A stretch of 64,000 bases of DNA from Tetradesmus obliquus. Its lineage: Eukaryota; Chlorophyta; Chlorophyceae; Sphaeropleales; Scenedesmaceae. Made by a program: the position numbers and the translations under genes. Within the stretch, counting starts at the first letter, position 1; every line of letters starts with the position of its first letter. Where the stretch lies: the NCBI GenBank assembly GCA_030272155.1, contig CP126201.1, forward strand, positions 1,904,501 to 1,968,500, given 5' to 3'. This document shows positions 1-12,516 of this stretch, in pieces. Under the pieces are notes generated by a model, which saw only the letters and a list, made by a program, of their open reading frames with translations, was not told the DNA's origin and did no database searches.

Positions 1-499
1 CTCGATGTGAAGAGCAAGTACTGGACAAGAAAACCAGCAGATCGGCACCTTGTATACCCTGATGATGCCCTTAAGAGATAAATCAGCTTGTGGTTAAGCA
101 CTCAAAGACCGCCAGTCCGGGATCAGAACAGCAGATGCAAGTTACTCTACACAAGAGCGACTGCCGCAGCTGCCTGATATTGGCAGACATAACTTATATC
201 AAAACAACCACATGAAAGATAGTTGCTTCTCGGCTGTGACGGCAAACCGGGCATGCACCAGTGACACAAGGGTCAATGTGACTGTCAGCCTGCTGGTCAA
301 AGTCCATGTGATGATGCCTTAAACCATGCTGGCACCGAGTGCAGGCCGTCCGTTGGGCTTGCTTCGCTGTATTCGTGGCACTGTATTCGTGGCACTGCAC
401 GTTGCCTTCAACCTGTGCATGAGTTGCTGTGCTTCTGCTGCATGACAACTGCACCCATCACTTCTGCCAGCAACAGCGTGCCTGCTGTGTTGTACTCTG
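1..499. other. Upstream region, no gene recognised
   Basis: I see no convincing coding exon here. The interval lies upstream of the thioredoxin-fold gene and probably contains its promoter and 5' leader. No RNA gene or repeat array was seen. Confidence 0.4.
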
Positions 500-1835
500 T
501 TGAACATAATGTCATTTGAGACAGACGTCAAGTCGACTGAACAGTACAGGCATGAAGTCTTAGGCACTCCAGGCACCCTGCAAGTGCTGGAGTGCTACAA
601 TGATTGGGCAGGACCTTGCAAGCCCATTCAAGCCACACTGAAGGCACTGTACTTCTCCCTCAGTGACAGACCACTCAAATTCTATACGGCAAGTGGCTTA
701 ACATTGCTACATCAACAGCAGCCCATTTACTGAGGTCAGCTGGTGCCGGTGGCAGCAGATGCAATGCTGCCAGCTGCTTGAATGGCATGCAGTTCAGTGT
801 GGCAGCAACTGCATGGCAAACACCTGCTGTAGTGTACTGCATGCACACCACCTGCTACCCTGGCTGTTGGCACACCTTAAGAAACTAGAGCATGTTTTGA
901 GGACAGACACAACGCTCACGTGGCTGCAGGCAAGTAATGATGGCGACATTGCCATGATGCTATACTGCCGACAGATGCCTCCCGCCTCAGAAGCAGCAAC
1001 AGTACTGCTGTCAGCAGCAGTTGTGGGTGCATGAACCTGGGCCTCAGCACGCCATGTACAGCAATGTTGTGAGCTGCTCCTGCTGTATCTGCTGCTGTTA
1101 CTCCTGTCTGCAGGTGAATGTAGACAAGGTGCACGGGTTTGAGCAGTACAGGGGCAAGTGCCAGCCGGTGTTCCTGCTGCAGAAAGTGAGTTGCAACAAC
1201 AGTGCAGGATTGTGCACTGTTGCACTGTTGCACCTAACTCAGCTACCTCAGAAGTTGCACCTGGCAGCTGCCAACAGCGATGACTGGATGCGCAGCATCA
1301 GCAAGCTGAACCGCTGTGTTGCATGCCTGAAGTCCAGCATATGTGGTTGCAAGCAGCAGCTGCAACCGGCAAGCAGCAGCTGAAGCTAGTGCTACAGGGG
1401 CTGTGTGTGCAATGGCAGGCAGGAGGCAAGTCAAAACCAACCCAGACAAGTATACTGCTGCAGTACAGCCGCATCACAGCGCCAGAGCATCAGACTTCCC
1501 CAGGCGCAGCCTCTGGCATCTCACTCTTGCAGGACAGACAGTAGGGCTCGTTTGTTGCCGCTGCGTTTCAATTGCATTACATTACATTACATTACATGCT
1601 CCACTCGACGAGGAGTGGGAACCCCAGTCAGGAGCCAACGAGAGGCTCATAGGGGAGAATTGCTCAGCAACCTGTATCATAGTTTGCCCTGCCAGCCATG
1701 CTTGCTGCTTGCTCATGCTGTTGCAACTGTGCTGATACCCGCCTGCTGCAGGATGGTATCGTGCAGCAGACTGTCACAGGCGTGCAAGGGCCCCCCCTAG
1801 TGCAGCTCATCACCAACATGACCTCGAAGATGTAA
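500..1835 (+). CDS. Thioredoxin-fold protein, axonemal/TXNDC-like
   Basis: Three exons join in phase: 500-688, 1114-1185 and 1752-1835, giving 114 residues. Exon 1 carries the active-site loop as WAGPCK, exon 2 the segment YRGKCQPVFLL, and exon 3 the last strand and helix ending TSKM. The YRGKC-x-P-x-FL pattern is typical of thioredoxin domains in NME8/NME9 and flagellar outer-arm dynein light chains, so an axonemal role is possible but inferred. The usual first cysteine of CGPC is alanine, so a classical dithiol/disulfide exchange is not expected, although mixed disulfides or a structural role remain possible. The first intron has a GC donor (GCAAGT). An ATG at 509 is an alternative start. 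Family assignment is fairly secure; the exact 5' end is not. Confidence 0.72.
1574..1597. repeat. (CATTA)n microsatellite
   Basis: About four and a half copies of a five-base unit lie in the second intron of the thioredoxin-fold gene. Confidence 0.85.
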
Positions 1836-4800
1836 CATAACTTCAAAGATGTGCAGAGCAGCAGTGGTATCAAGGCACTTGGAGCAGCTCTCGCATGTGT
1901 GCAGCGGTGATGTGCTGCCAGCTCAGCAGTTGCAGCTAGTATGACAAGTTCGGTGGAGCAGGCATGCTGCATATGCAGCCGTCACCCAGCAGTCGTGGCA
2001 ACTACCACCACTTCAGCTGCGCTGTTCTGTTGTCTCTAAGGCCAGCTGGGGAGGCTCCCCAGGCGGTCTGGTCTTGAGCTTACTCAGCAGCGCCTGCTGG
2101 GGGCAGTCCGCTGAGCTCATGCGGGTAGCATAAAATGGGTTTGCCCAGAATCTTGACCCACGAGAATGCACTGAGTGTTCAGGCCTACAGCTGGAGTGCG
2201 TACATCATGTATATCTGCTGTATTGCGCATTGAGCCTGGGCAATTTCTGTTGAGCATCAGATATACCGGACGTCTGCTGCCGCAGCTATAGCTAGCTGCA
2301 GTGCTCTACTGTGTGTTATTAGCACCTGCCGAGGGTTGGTGTTTGATGGCACCTCCAGTGGTTGCCCATTGAATCGTAATGTGACTCAGCTGAGCTCAGC
2401 CCTGAGGCTTGTCGTGCGCTTGAGAGCCGCTGCAATTCCGTGCGTGCCCCAACCTGTAACATCCGTTTCAAAGAAGATCTTTGCGCGGTGAAGTCATTGT
2501 CCAGCGTGGTTACAACGGAAGACATCTTGGCATCTTGAGGCAACTTTTGATTGCTGTTGCCTGGCCGTGTGCATTGTGCTTTTGCACAGCGTGCTTCCTG
2601 CAACGCTTAGCACACATGTGGTTCACACCCAGGTTGAGTACTGTACTTGAGAGCTATAAAAACAGCGCCGAAACTTCGGCGGCTGGTGCGGCACGCTGCA
2701 TACAACATGCCCGATGAAAAGCGTACACAGTGATAAAAGAAGGCGCAGCGTGCTCCGCTGTGTGACGATGCGCCACGGCCACCATGCTCGCACGGCGGAT
2801 GCGCCCACGATGAGGACTGCACCACAAGCACAGTAAAGGCACAGGGCATGTGCGCGCTGTGGTGCAGTGAGTGCAACGCTGGCAGCTGCAGCAGAAGACT
2901 TCTGCCGTAAGAACCAAAAGAGATGCGAGTCACCACAAAGGCTGCGGTATATGTGTTGTACCACTATAGAAACACTACAGCTACAGAAACACAGGCTGCA
3001 ATAAACGCCATACGCGCCTGTCCTGCCCTGCTTATGCTGTCCACATATACACAGATACAACTACCTCCCCAGCAAATGCAGAGCAAGCGAGCAATGCCAG
3101 CCAGCAGCGACAGTACAATTGCAAATGCCTGCTGCACAACCAGCCAAGCATGCCTGCCTTGCGACATTGCACACTGACCAGTGCCTTGCAGCATTGCACA
3201 CTGATGAGTGCCTTGCACTGCAAGGCTTGCAGCACAAGCGCCTGCTTTTGTCAAGCCTGCGTGCTGCTGGTAATCCAGGCCTATGCGGCACTGGCAGTCC
3301 CTACAATAAAAACCCAGCGAGCATACAACCTGATACAACCATTGGACCCTGGATGCGTTTTGGTATACGTTATGATAGTACTACCCTGATACTGGGAGCA
3401 TCCTGCAGCTGCTGCAGCACACATTTCACAGCACAAATGACCTATCCATCGTATCTCTAGTCCCTGTTGACCTGTCAGTGGCAGCACATGCCAAGGGGCA
3501 ATGCCACTGGCCATCGCGCAGCACAGCCATAGCCCTCGCACCAACACTGTGTGTGCAGCAGGCAGCACAAGCGCAACAGCTGCCGGCACGTATGGCACAC
3601 AGACACAAAACCCATCCCCAGTTGCACATCTTGAAGCCTACCTAAGCTATGCGATGCTGTAAATTTGCACGGCAGCCTCAGCACAGCACACGCAGGCGCC
3701 CGTTGCACTCTTGCACCCGTCAAGCAGGCACAATCGCACCTAACACCATGTACTCACACGATATGACCAAACCAAAAACCACACCTCAGCAGACCTGGCC
3801 CAGCATGTGGCGTATTGCCGAGAGCCGACAGCAGCCGGACATGCACACCTGGTGTTGCCACCGCACGGTCAACGTGCGCAAACGCACACAAAGTACGCAC
3901 ACCGAAAACCCTGGAGTGCAACTCAATGTCTTGACACAACACACTGACCTATTATATTCCACGCGACAAGTTTACCGCTGCCTCTGTTGCCTACACAACA
4001 CATGTGCAGCCGCTGCTGCTCTGCAAGTAAAGAGCAATGGCATCTGCACTTGTCGCCATTGCATGCAACTGTGCATGCACACACACGCAAATGGTGTAAG
4101 CACTGCAGAAGCACAGTCTAGTAAGAGGACGTGAGGAGTCAAATGGATGAATGGAAGCATGCTGCTGTGCTGCTGATTGTGCTGGCCACCAGATCTCATA
4201 CCCGGCAGTACATCATGCATGACAAAACAGGCACAACTAAGATAGTACACGCTATACAGTACACACAGCACACACAAAACACAGGAAGTAGTACATACTG
4301 GAAGGACCTGTCGGACCCTGTTCTACTCACACACTATACTGGTACTACACATTCAAAAACAAGGCGCAATATGCAGCTTTGAACAAACACACGCACGCAT
4401 GGAACCTACGCCTTTATCACCTGCCGGGATGTGCTGCAAGCCGCAGCAAGTTCGACGCGCTCATTCCCTGCAGCAAGCACACACACATTCCCGGACACAA
4501 GCTGACAAACCAGTAAAAAGAATCAGGGTTGGTTGACTGCCAATCCAGCCTTCACGTCCAGCGCTCCGCCTCTCTTTCCACCAGCCAAACCTCACCACGT
4601 CAATAATAGATAAGTGGCAGGCCAGCTCATGTATAAGGCCAAACAAAAGTATGACGGCACACATCATGCCTGGCGGCGCCCACAAACACATGCTGCTGCT
4701 TGTGATGCGCCAGCATGATGCGCATGCACCTGTCCATGGTCACACATGTTGGCACAGCACAAAACTGACAGCTGTGGACGCAGACAGGGAAGACAACTTT

Positions 4801-5271
4801 TGAATAAGATACCCAGATCGGGGCCAGGCATGAATTGAAAACTAGTCAGGGCGACATACCCAGTGGCGCCCTACAAAACTGTGCAATTGCGCGGCAGTCT
4901 GCTGTGTGTTGTCTGCTGACTGTGATGCCATAGTTGGCGCATGAACAAAACTTGGCGCCTGTGTCAGCTGTGATCTGCACCACTTCCACACCCGCAAGTG
5001 CATGCACCTGCTTCCATGCCTGCCGCATTACACGCCATCAACAGCATCAGCACAGACACATATATGCTGCAATTTTGGTGCATCCCTGCAACGCCGTGAT
5101 GCAAAACTGGGCAAGTCACTGAGTCCAGTAGGGTAGGATGCCTTTGGACCAGAACACAGCACTACAAACTGTACACATGCTGAGTCCAATTTGCAAACTC
5201 CAGCACAAAACTCCGTACTCGTAACACCACACACCAAGAACTTCACGGTGTGAACATAAGGACCCTGAAGT
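1836..5271. other. Intergenic, no supported gene
   Basis: Only short open frames in all phases were found, without recognisable domains or a splice-consistent model. At about 3160-3225 a 27-base motif occurs twice in tandem. The interval separates two convergent genes and should hold both 3' ends. Confidence 0.5.
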
Positions 5272-7364
5272 TCACACCCACCAGCTGCGCTGCCACGCAT
5301 GCTCAAGCTTCTCCCAGCGCTGCACAAGCGATGCAACAGACCCGCCGCCACACACAGCGTCAGAGCCAGCAGCAGCAGCAGTAGCAGCAGCACTCATTGC
5401 AGCGCTGCTGCTGCTGCCGCATCCCAGCTCGCCGTCTGTCGCCTGCAGCAAGCTCTGCAGCTGCTCGTCCTGAGCGCTGCAGCTGCGGCTGCACTGCATG
5501 CTGCTGTCAGCAAACAACGGCACCCTTACTGCTGCTGCTGTTTTGGGGTGTGGCACAGCGCTGCTTGTTGCGCCTGCTGCAGGACGGGGCTGATGAGGCT
5601 GAGCAGTGTTAAATTGAGCTGCCGCTGCAGCTGACAGAGGTGAGAAACGTACATCGTTTACAGCACAGCCAGCGACACCTGCTCCTCCTGCAGCACTGGC
5701 TGCTGGCTGACAACTGCACCTACGCTGAGGCACTGCAGCAGCAGCAGCAGCACCAGCAGCAGCACTAGCACCAGCAGCACCAGCAGGCCTGGCTGGGTTG
5801 CTCAGAGTGCGCCTGATCCTTGCACCACTCTTACTGAAGCTGCTGCCGCCGCCGCTGCTGCTGCTGCTGCTGCTGCTACTGGCATTAGCACCCCACCACT
5901 TGGCTGCGGGCTGCTGCGGTGTCAGCGGCGCTGCTGTAGGCTGACAGCTGCTGCTGCTGCTGCTGCTGCTGGGCAGGGAAGGTGCAGCTGTGCCACAAGC
6001 AGCAGACGGACTTGTTATAGACGACAAGCTCAGCCGTGCTGAAGCACCCATGACAGCTGCCGGTGCCCTGTCTGCTGCTGCTGCTGCTGCTAGAACAGGA
6101 GCCGGCAGCGCTCGCATGCTGTCACCAGACGCCTGCACACCACCTTGTGCAGCAATAACAACTGCACCAGCCACAGCTGCTGACCTGCCAACAGTGTCGT
6201 TGCAAGTGGCGGGGCTACTGCTAGACATTGCAGCCGCTGCTTTGACAGTCACATGCGCTGGCCGTTTTGAAGCCTTTGCTGCTGCTGCACAGCTTGCTTT
6301 GCTCTGTGATGGCGCCGCAAAAGCCACCACCCCGCGCCCACTGGCGAACGCAGGGGGTGGCAACAGCACCGGTGCCCCTGCCGCCGCCTGCTGCTGCGCT
6401 GCAGCCGCTGCTGCAAGCGGGCATGGTGCTGTGTGCAGGTCAAACACACAGTCCAAGCAGCAGGGCACCTGCACCAGCACTGGTCGTGCATCTGCTGCTG
6501 TAGGTGCAGGCTGTGCTGCTGCTGGCTGCTGCTCGTTGGCAGAGGCAGGACGCACACAGGGCTTGTCCCTGTCTTTAGAATCATGTGATGCTTCCAACAG
6601 TACAGCTGTATATCCAGCCTCTGTGGCTGCATCCTCCATCAAGTCCAGCAAGCTAGTGGGGCTGTGAGGGTTTAGCAGCTTTGCCTTGAACCCTGACCGC
6701 TGCGCCGCACAGCCACCATCAACACGCTGCTGCTGCTGCTGCGGTGTGGCCTGAGCAGCATCTGAAGCCGCTCTGTCAAATGTGCTGCGGCCCGCCGGGC
6801 TGCTCGCCCTGCTGCTGCCACCGCTACTGCCCGCAACACTAGCCGGGCTACTGAATGAGGCCCTGCCGCTGGCAAACACCCCACGCTGCTGCTGCTGCTG
6901 CTGCCAGCGCTGCCGCGGCTGCATTGCGCCGATGCCGCTGCCGCTGCTGCTGCTGCCACCAGCAACCCTCTGGTGCCTCCAGGTGTCTGTGCTCCAATTG
7001 AGAGCTTCTAACAAGTCGACTAGTGAGCCAGCTCCAGCAGGTGCACCTGACCCAGCACCACCAGCAGCAGCAGATGGTTCAGATGAAGCAGAGGGCAGCA
7101 GCGGACTGTCTGCAGCCTCACTCCCAAGCTGCTCTGGTGGCGTGCTGTTTGTCTTATCAGATATCTGCCGCACGTCTCTGCAGCCATCATTGCTGACATT
7201 CTGTGCTGGTGCTGGTGGTGCTGCTGCTGCTGCAACACAGGAAACATGCGGCACAGTCAACTTGGCTTGACGGCCATCAGCAGCAGCAGCAGCAGCTGCA
7301 CGGACATTGGCGGAGCTGCTAGTGTGTTGCGGCCGCTGCTTCAAGGCATCCTTCTGTGGCGCAA

Positions 7365-7397
<33 letters not shown>

Positions 7398-7632
7398 AGC
7401 GCTGCCAGAAGCTCTGCAGCTTCGCACTGCTGCTGCTGCTGCTGCTGCGGCTGCTGCTGCTGGTGCTGGCAGCCGCCACGCCCCTTCCAGGCAGGCCAGG
7501 CACACCATCGCTAGCTGCTGTCTTGAGCTGGGTTCGTGCCTGCCCAGTTTGCACGTCAGCAAATGGGTTGCTGTGTGTCACTATGACCGCTGGGTCCAGC
7601 AAAGCAGCGACCGTGCTACTAGGTGCTCCTGC

Positions 7633-7664
<32 letters not shown>

Positions 7665-9763
7665 TTGTGGGGGCACCCGAAGCAGACACAGGGCGCTTTT
7701 TGAGCATCGGCAACTCAATGCCTGCAGGAGAGTGGCTCAACAGAGTGCTGTGGGACTGTGCACGTTGAGGCCCTGGCCTGCTGCTGCCTGAGCACGCTGC
7801 TGTAGCAGGCACAGCAGCAGTGGCAGCAGGTCTGCCTGTACGCAGGCCACGTTGAGCTATCCAGCTGCCTGAGCCGCCATGCTCAGGTTGCTGCCAACCC
7901 TGCTGCTGCTGCTGCTGTTTTGGCACATGCTGCTGCTGTGGATGCCACGCCGCGCCAGCTGCCGCATGCTGCCCAGGTTCAACTGCACCCTCAGCTGGCT
8001 TGCCTTGGCCTGCTCGTGCTTGCTGCAGCACTGGCTCGCTGCGCTGCCTTGGCAGCCCTGCCTGCGGCTGCCGTGTTGCAGCTCTGCCAGCGCTCGCAGC
8101 ACCTGCTGCTGCTGCTGCTGTTGCTTCACTGGTGCCGCCACTGCCCTGCTGCTCAAACCCTGCTGCTGCTGCTCCAGTTGGTCCTGCAACTTCGGCTGCC
8201 GCCAGACTCCCCAAGCTCCAGTCCCAAAAGTGAGGTGCAGCAATGCCATCTGTGCCTTCATCTTCCTCCTCCTTCAGCACACTGCTGCCCCACAGCAACG
8301 CACTTGCACTGATGCTGCTGATGGACGGCAGCTGGTGCCGCCAATGCAAGCCGCGGCCACCCCTGCTGCTGCTGCTGACGCCGCCCTGTGGGCTTGCCGG
8401 CGCGCTGGCAGAACCTGCCAGCTGCCGCTGCCGCTGCTGCTGCTGTTTAAGCTGGTGAGACGAGGAGCTGCTGCTGCTGCCAGCAGCCCCTACCAGTGCA
8501 TCACTGCTCCTGCTGCTGGTTAGCTTCACTGCAACAGGCGCGAAATCAGCACCCTCACTCCTGCAGCCTGCCACTGCCTCCTGCCAACACACCTGCTGCC
8601 CCTGCGGCTGCCCACTTACGGTACCAGCAGCATCAGCAGCAATAGCAGCACACGCCGAATGTCCAGAAGCGGCAGCAAACGGGCTCCTGCGACTGCTGCC
8701 ACCGCCATCGCTGCTGCTTGTGACGCATGCCGCTGGGCCCAGTCCCTCCCACGCAAGCTGCTGCTGGCGCTGCTGCTGCTGCTGTAAATGCCCTTGCCAG
8801 CCCTCCTGTGGCTCTCCCTGACTCCCAGCATCTCCTCCGTCAGCCCCTGCTGCTGCTGCTGCATCTGCCTCCCCCTCAGCTGCAAGCTGAGGCTGCATGT
8901 CCACATACTTGATGCTCAGGCTCAGGCCCTGCGGCAGCCCCTTGGATGGCTTGTCCAGCTGATGCCTGCTGAGGCTGTAGCAGCCGCCAGCCGGCAGGAA
9001 GGCTGTGTTGAACCAGCTGTAAAACAGCTTGGCGCCACCCCGCAGCACCTGCAAGGTGGCAAACAACACCAGAAGGTGCCTTTAAGATCCTAACGGCTGT
9101 AGCAGCCGCTGGCTGGCAGGAAGGCTGTGTTGAGCCAGCTGTAGAACAGCTTGGCGCCACCCCGCAGCACCTTCAAGAAAAAGGTTCAAAAAACCACCAG
9201 ATGATGCTTTAAGAGGCTATAGTACTTGTCCGTCTAAGAGAACACGCGAGGTGCACAGATTGGCACAATAACACACGATACCTGCAACACGCGTCGCTCA
9301 CCAGCTAATCAGCAGCCAGACACCACACAACTGCATGCACTCTGCTACGGCTGTACCACCAGTCGCCAGCTGACGTGGTTACATACATACAACGTCAGCC
9401 CAGCACATGCAACACCAGGCCGCTCACCAGTATGCGCACGTCACCCTCCACCACGCAGCAGCCAGCCTGCTCTCCAATCTCATTCACGTCCTCAGCAGCA
9501 GCAAGACACCCGCCAGCACTGCGGCTGCAGTCAGCAGTAGATGCTGCAGATCCTGCTGCTGCTGCTGCTGCTGTTGCTGCATCTGGAGGGCCTGCTGCTG
9601 CAAGCTCCTCAGGTGCTACTGCTCCAGCTGCACAGCCCAAGCAGCTGCAGCAGGAGCCTCTGCCAGACGCTAGACAGCTGCACCGTGCTACTGCTGCAGC
9701 ACCATCGACTACCTCCCCAGCAGCAGCAGCAGCAGCAGCAGTAGCAGCAGGCTTCACCGCTGC

Positions 9764-9796
<33 letters not shown>

Positions 9797-11444
9797 GCGC
9801 CGTGCTGCAAACAGGCTGAGGCCCAGGCTTGCGGCTGGCAGTGTGAGAGTGAGGCTGTCGCCCGCAGGACTTGCTGCCACGCTGCAGCCACCATCCTGCA
9901 CCTGCGGCGGCGCCGCACACGGCACCAAACACACACCTGCAGCAGGCAGCAGCAGCAGTGAGACATGCGTAGCATGGTCAGTGAAAGAAACTTCCCGCCT
10001 GTACCGGCCGCTTCAAATCTGATTGCTGGATGCAACAACACGCATGTCGCAATATCTGATAGATAGCCTGTACTCGTAAGGCCTGAGCTCAATGGCAGGG
10101 TTGTCCCCAAGGCTCAGAACAATCGCCCATGCCATCAAGCTGACATGCGTACAGCTAGCCCGCCGGCCGGTCTACTCACCAGGCACACTTGCAGCAGCCG
10201 GCCGCAGCGCGCGGCTCGCAAACACCCTGCTGCCGCCTGCCGCGCTGCTGCCAGAGGGCCGCACCTCCACCACTACGCTGCACTGCTCAGCACTGCCTGG
10301 TGGCAGGCCGCTGATGTGTATCTGGCGCAGCTGCAGGCTGCGAGGCTGCGGTAGGCGGCCCAGCGGCTTGGGGCCGGATGACAGCACCCTCCAGCAATAG
10401 CCGACATACCTGTAGATGTGTACAGGGCAGGGAGCAACAGCATGCACGGCGATAGAATTTGGTTGTTGGTGATGATGGTCAGCCCATGCATCTAGGAAGT
10501 CGTCAAGCGGCTTGCAAGCATATCAACCGACGAGCGTCACAATGGGGGACTTGTTGCACCAGGACGCTGTGTCAAGTGCAGCAATGCATATGGTGCGTAA
10601 CTAATCCTGTGCCTGACGGCAGTCGACCTGCAGAAAAACAATGCTGCCATCTATAACCGCAGTCGCACACCTGCGCTGGCTCGGTATGCTGACACCGTTG
10701 AGGTCATGTGTGCGCCGCGCAGCATACAGCTCCAGAACGTCGCGAGGCGGCTGTGGCAGCTGCAGCAGCAGCAGCGGCTGCACACTTTGCCATGGGTGCC
10801 AGCTGCCTGCACTGCCTGCTGCTGTTTTGGAATCGCTGCGGCCGCCGCTGCCGGTGCTGCTCTCGGTACCAGCTGACGCTGTGTAGGGCGGCAAGGTGCT
10901 TGGCGCGGCTGGCGCATCCCCGCCATTGCTGCTCTGTGCAGTGCTGCTGCTGTCAGCATCCACCGCTGCAGCATCTGCACTGCTGCTGCCTGGCAGGTTT
11001 GCGAGCGCTGGCGCATTGAGGTGCAGGTACAGCATGAGGCAGCAGATCATGATGCCTGTCCTGCCTTTGCCGGCCTTGCAGTGCACTGCCACCACGTTGT
11101 GAGGGTGCGCAGCTAGCCATGCTGCCGCATCGGCACAGAACTGCTGCACCACAACCAACGCAGGCGTCTGCGGGGCGCAGAAGCGGGGGCAAGGATGAGC
11201 TGATCAGTATGCTTGCGTACACGCTTGAGCTGTTATGCATCCGCATGGTGCAGGGCTGAGATATATATCTTGCTGATTGCTGTGGCAAGGTTAGGATGCG
11301 TTGTAAAACGCACGTTACGCTAGTGCTGCAGCACAATCCCAATCCCATTGGTCAATAGAGAACCCCGCTGCAGCCGCGCTGCCCATGAACTAAACAGCAA
11401 CATGAGCTGGTAAATCAACAGGGTTTGCAGGAAAGGTGTTGCGG

Positions 11445-11485
<41 letters not shown>

Positions 11486-12516
11486 CATAAGCCCACCTGG
11501 TGGTCGTCGAAGGCTAACTGCTGCAGCAGCACGCCAGGCAGCTTGTCTGCGCTGTATCTGTGCTCGCTGCACAGGTTGTACACCTTGGCGTGGCCTCCAT
11601 GGTAGGTGGTGAGGAAGCGCGCTATCTCTGGGAGAGGGTTGCGGTACAGCACTGCGGTGCACGCAGGCAGAGCGTGCGCAGTGTGGTGAGATGTCAGGAT
11701 GCGAGAGTGTGCAAGTGATTGGGCCAGAGGACAGTCGGGTTGTTTGTGCAGCAAAGTGGTGTGCAGCATTGGGTATGATGCATCCACAGCGTGCAAGAGC
11801 TGCTGACACTGATGAGATGGAGCTGTCGTCACGCAGCCCTATCTGTTGAGACAAGTCGACACAGCTGTAGCTAGAACGCTGGCTCGAGCAAGAGTGCTGT
11901 CCTGCAAGCAACTGGAGTCTCACAAGTGGAGTCTGCTGGGATGAGGCACTGCTGTCTGTGCAGTGGCGCCCTGACTTCTGATTACTTCTGAGCGCTTCTA
12001 CTAATCCCGTGATGCTAACAAACAGACCGATGCACTGTCATCATTGTGCTGCAGGGCTGCTGATCAGCGCAACTGCTAAGCAGCGCACCATCCTTGCCCT
12101 CTGCTGGCAGGCCCATGGCAATGATGCGTGGGGCAATGTACGCCAGGTCCAGGTCAAAGCCATGGGGGCCATCCTGGAACCTCCGTTTGTTCTTGGACAC
12201 TAGCCCTGCAAGCAAGCAAACGACAGTAAGCATGCAGCATGAAAATTGGCAGGCAGGCCAGGCCTGAGGGAGCCAGCTGTGGCTGCTGCTAGGGCCAGGG
12301 ACTGGGAACGCCTGGGAGGCTCTGCAACAGCGTTGATAGTTAAAGTCAGCTGTTTTTGGTTGGTAACAAGCTGCTGGACTGCCCCGGAACAAATGTCAGA
12401 GGACTTCGGGAAGGCTTGCTGGTGCCCTGCTGCTGCTACCAGGCGCTGCAGCAGCACCGCCTCGCGAAAACTGTATAATTTACCCAAAGACACTTACTTC
12501 TAATCCATGTTGCCAT
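5272..12516 (-). CDS. PTEN: PTEN-type phosphatase with very long C-terminal tail
   Basis: Seven exons join in phase: 12516-12498, 12205-12089, 11651-11497, 11167-10671, 10409-10180, 9936-9428 and 9048-5272, giving 1,767 residues. The start reads [16 protein letters not shown], matching the basic lipid-binding N terminus of PTEN, then FDLDLAYI, the FDDH loop and the catalytic loop [10 protein letters not shown] with Cys127 and Arg133. The interdomain join has [11 protein letters not shown]. The C2 domain is spread over exons 5-7 and broken by an Ala/Ser-rich insert in exon 6; its end, [11 protein letters not shown] to SIKYVD, opens exon 7. PTEN removes the 3-phosphate of phosphatidylinositol 3,4,5-trisphosphate at membranes; activity here is inferred from the intact loop. 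About 1,200 residues of Ser/Ala/Gln-rich tail follow, ending in a non-repetitive [19 protein letters not shown]. Human PTEN has 403 residues. Confidence 0.93.
9098..9181 (-). repeat. Copy of the start of PTEN exon 7
   Basis: About 80 bases repeat the 5' end of PTEN exon 7 (8970-9048) with few changes. The copy lies in the intron just upstream of that exon in transcription order and keeps an AG before the copied exon start, so it could act as a competing acceptor. It follows the junction-copy rule seen in the other genes. Confidence 0.85.

Noticed and set aside
5990-9093. Long plus-strand frames opposite the PTEN tail
   Set aside because: They are antisense readings of CAG/CTG-rich coding sequence, which lacks stops in several frames.
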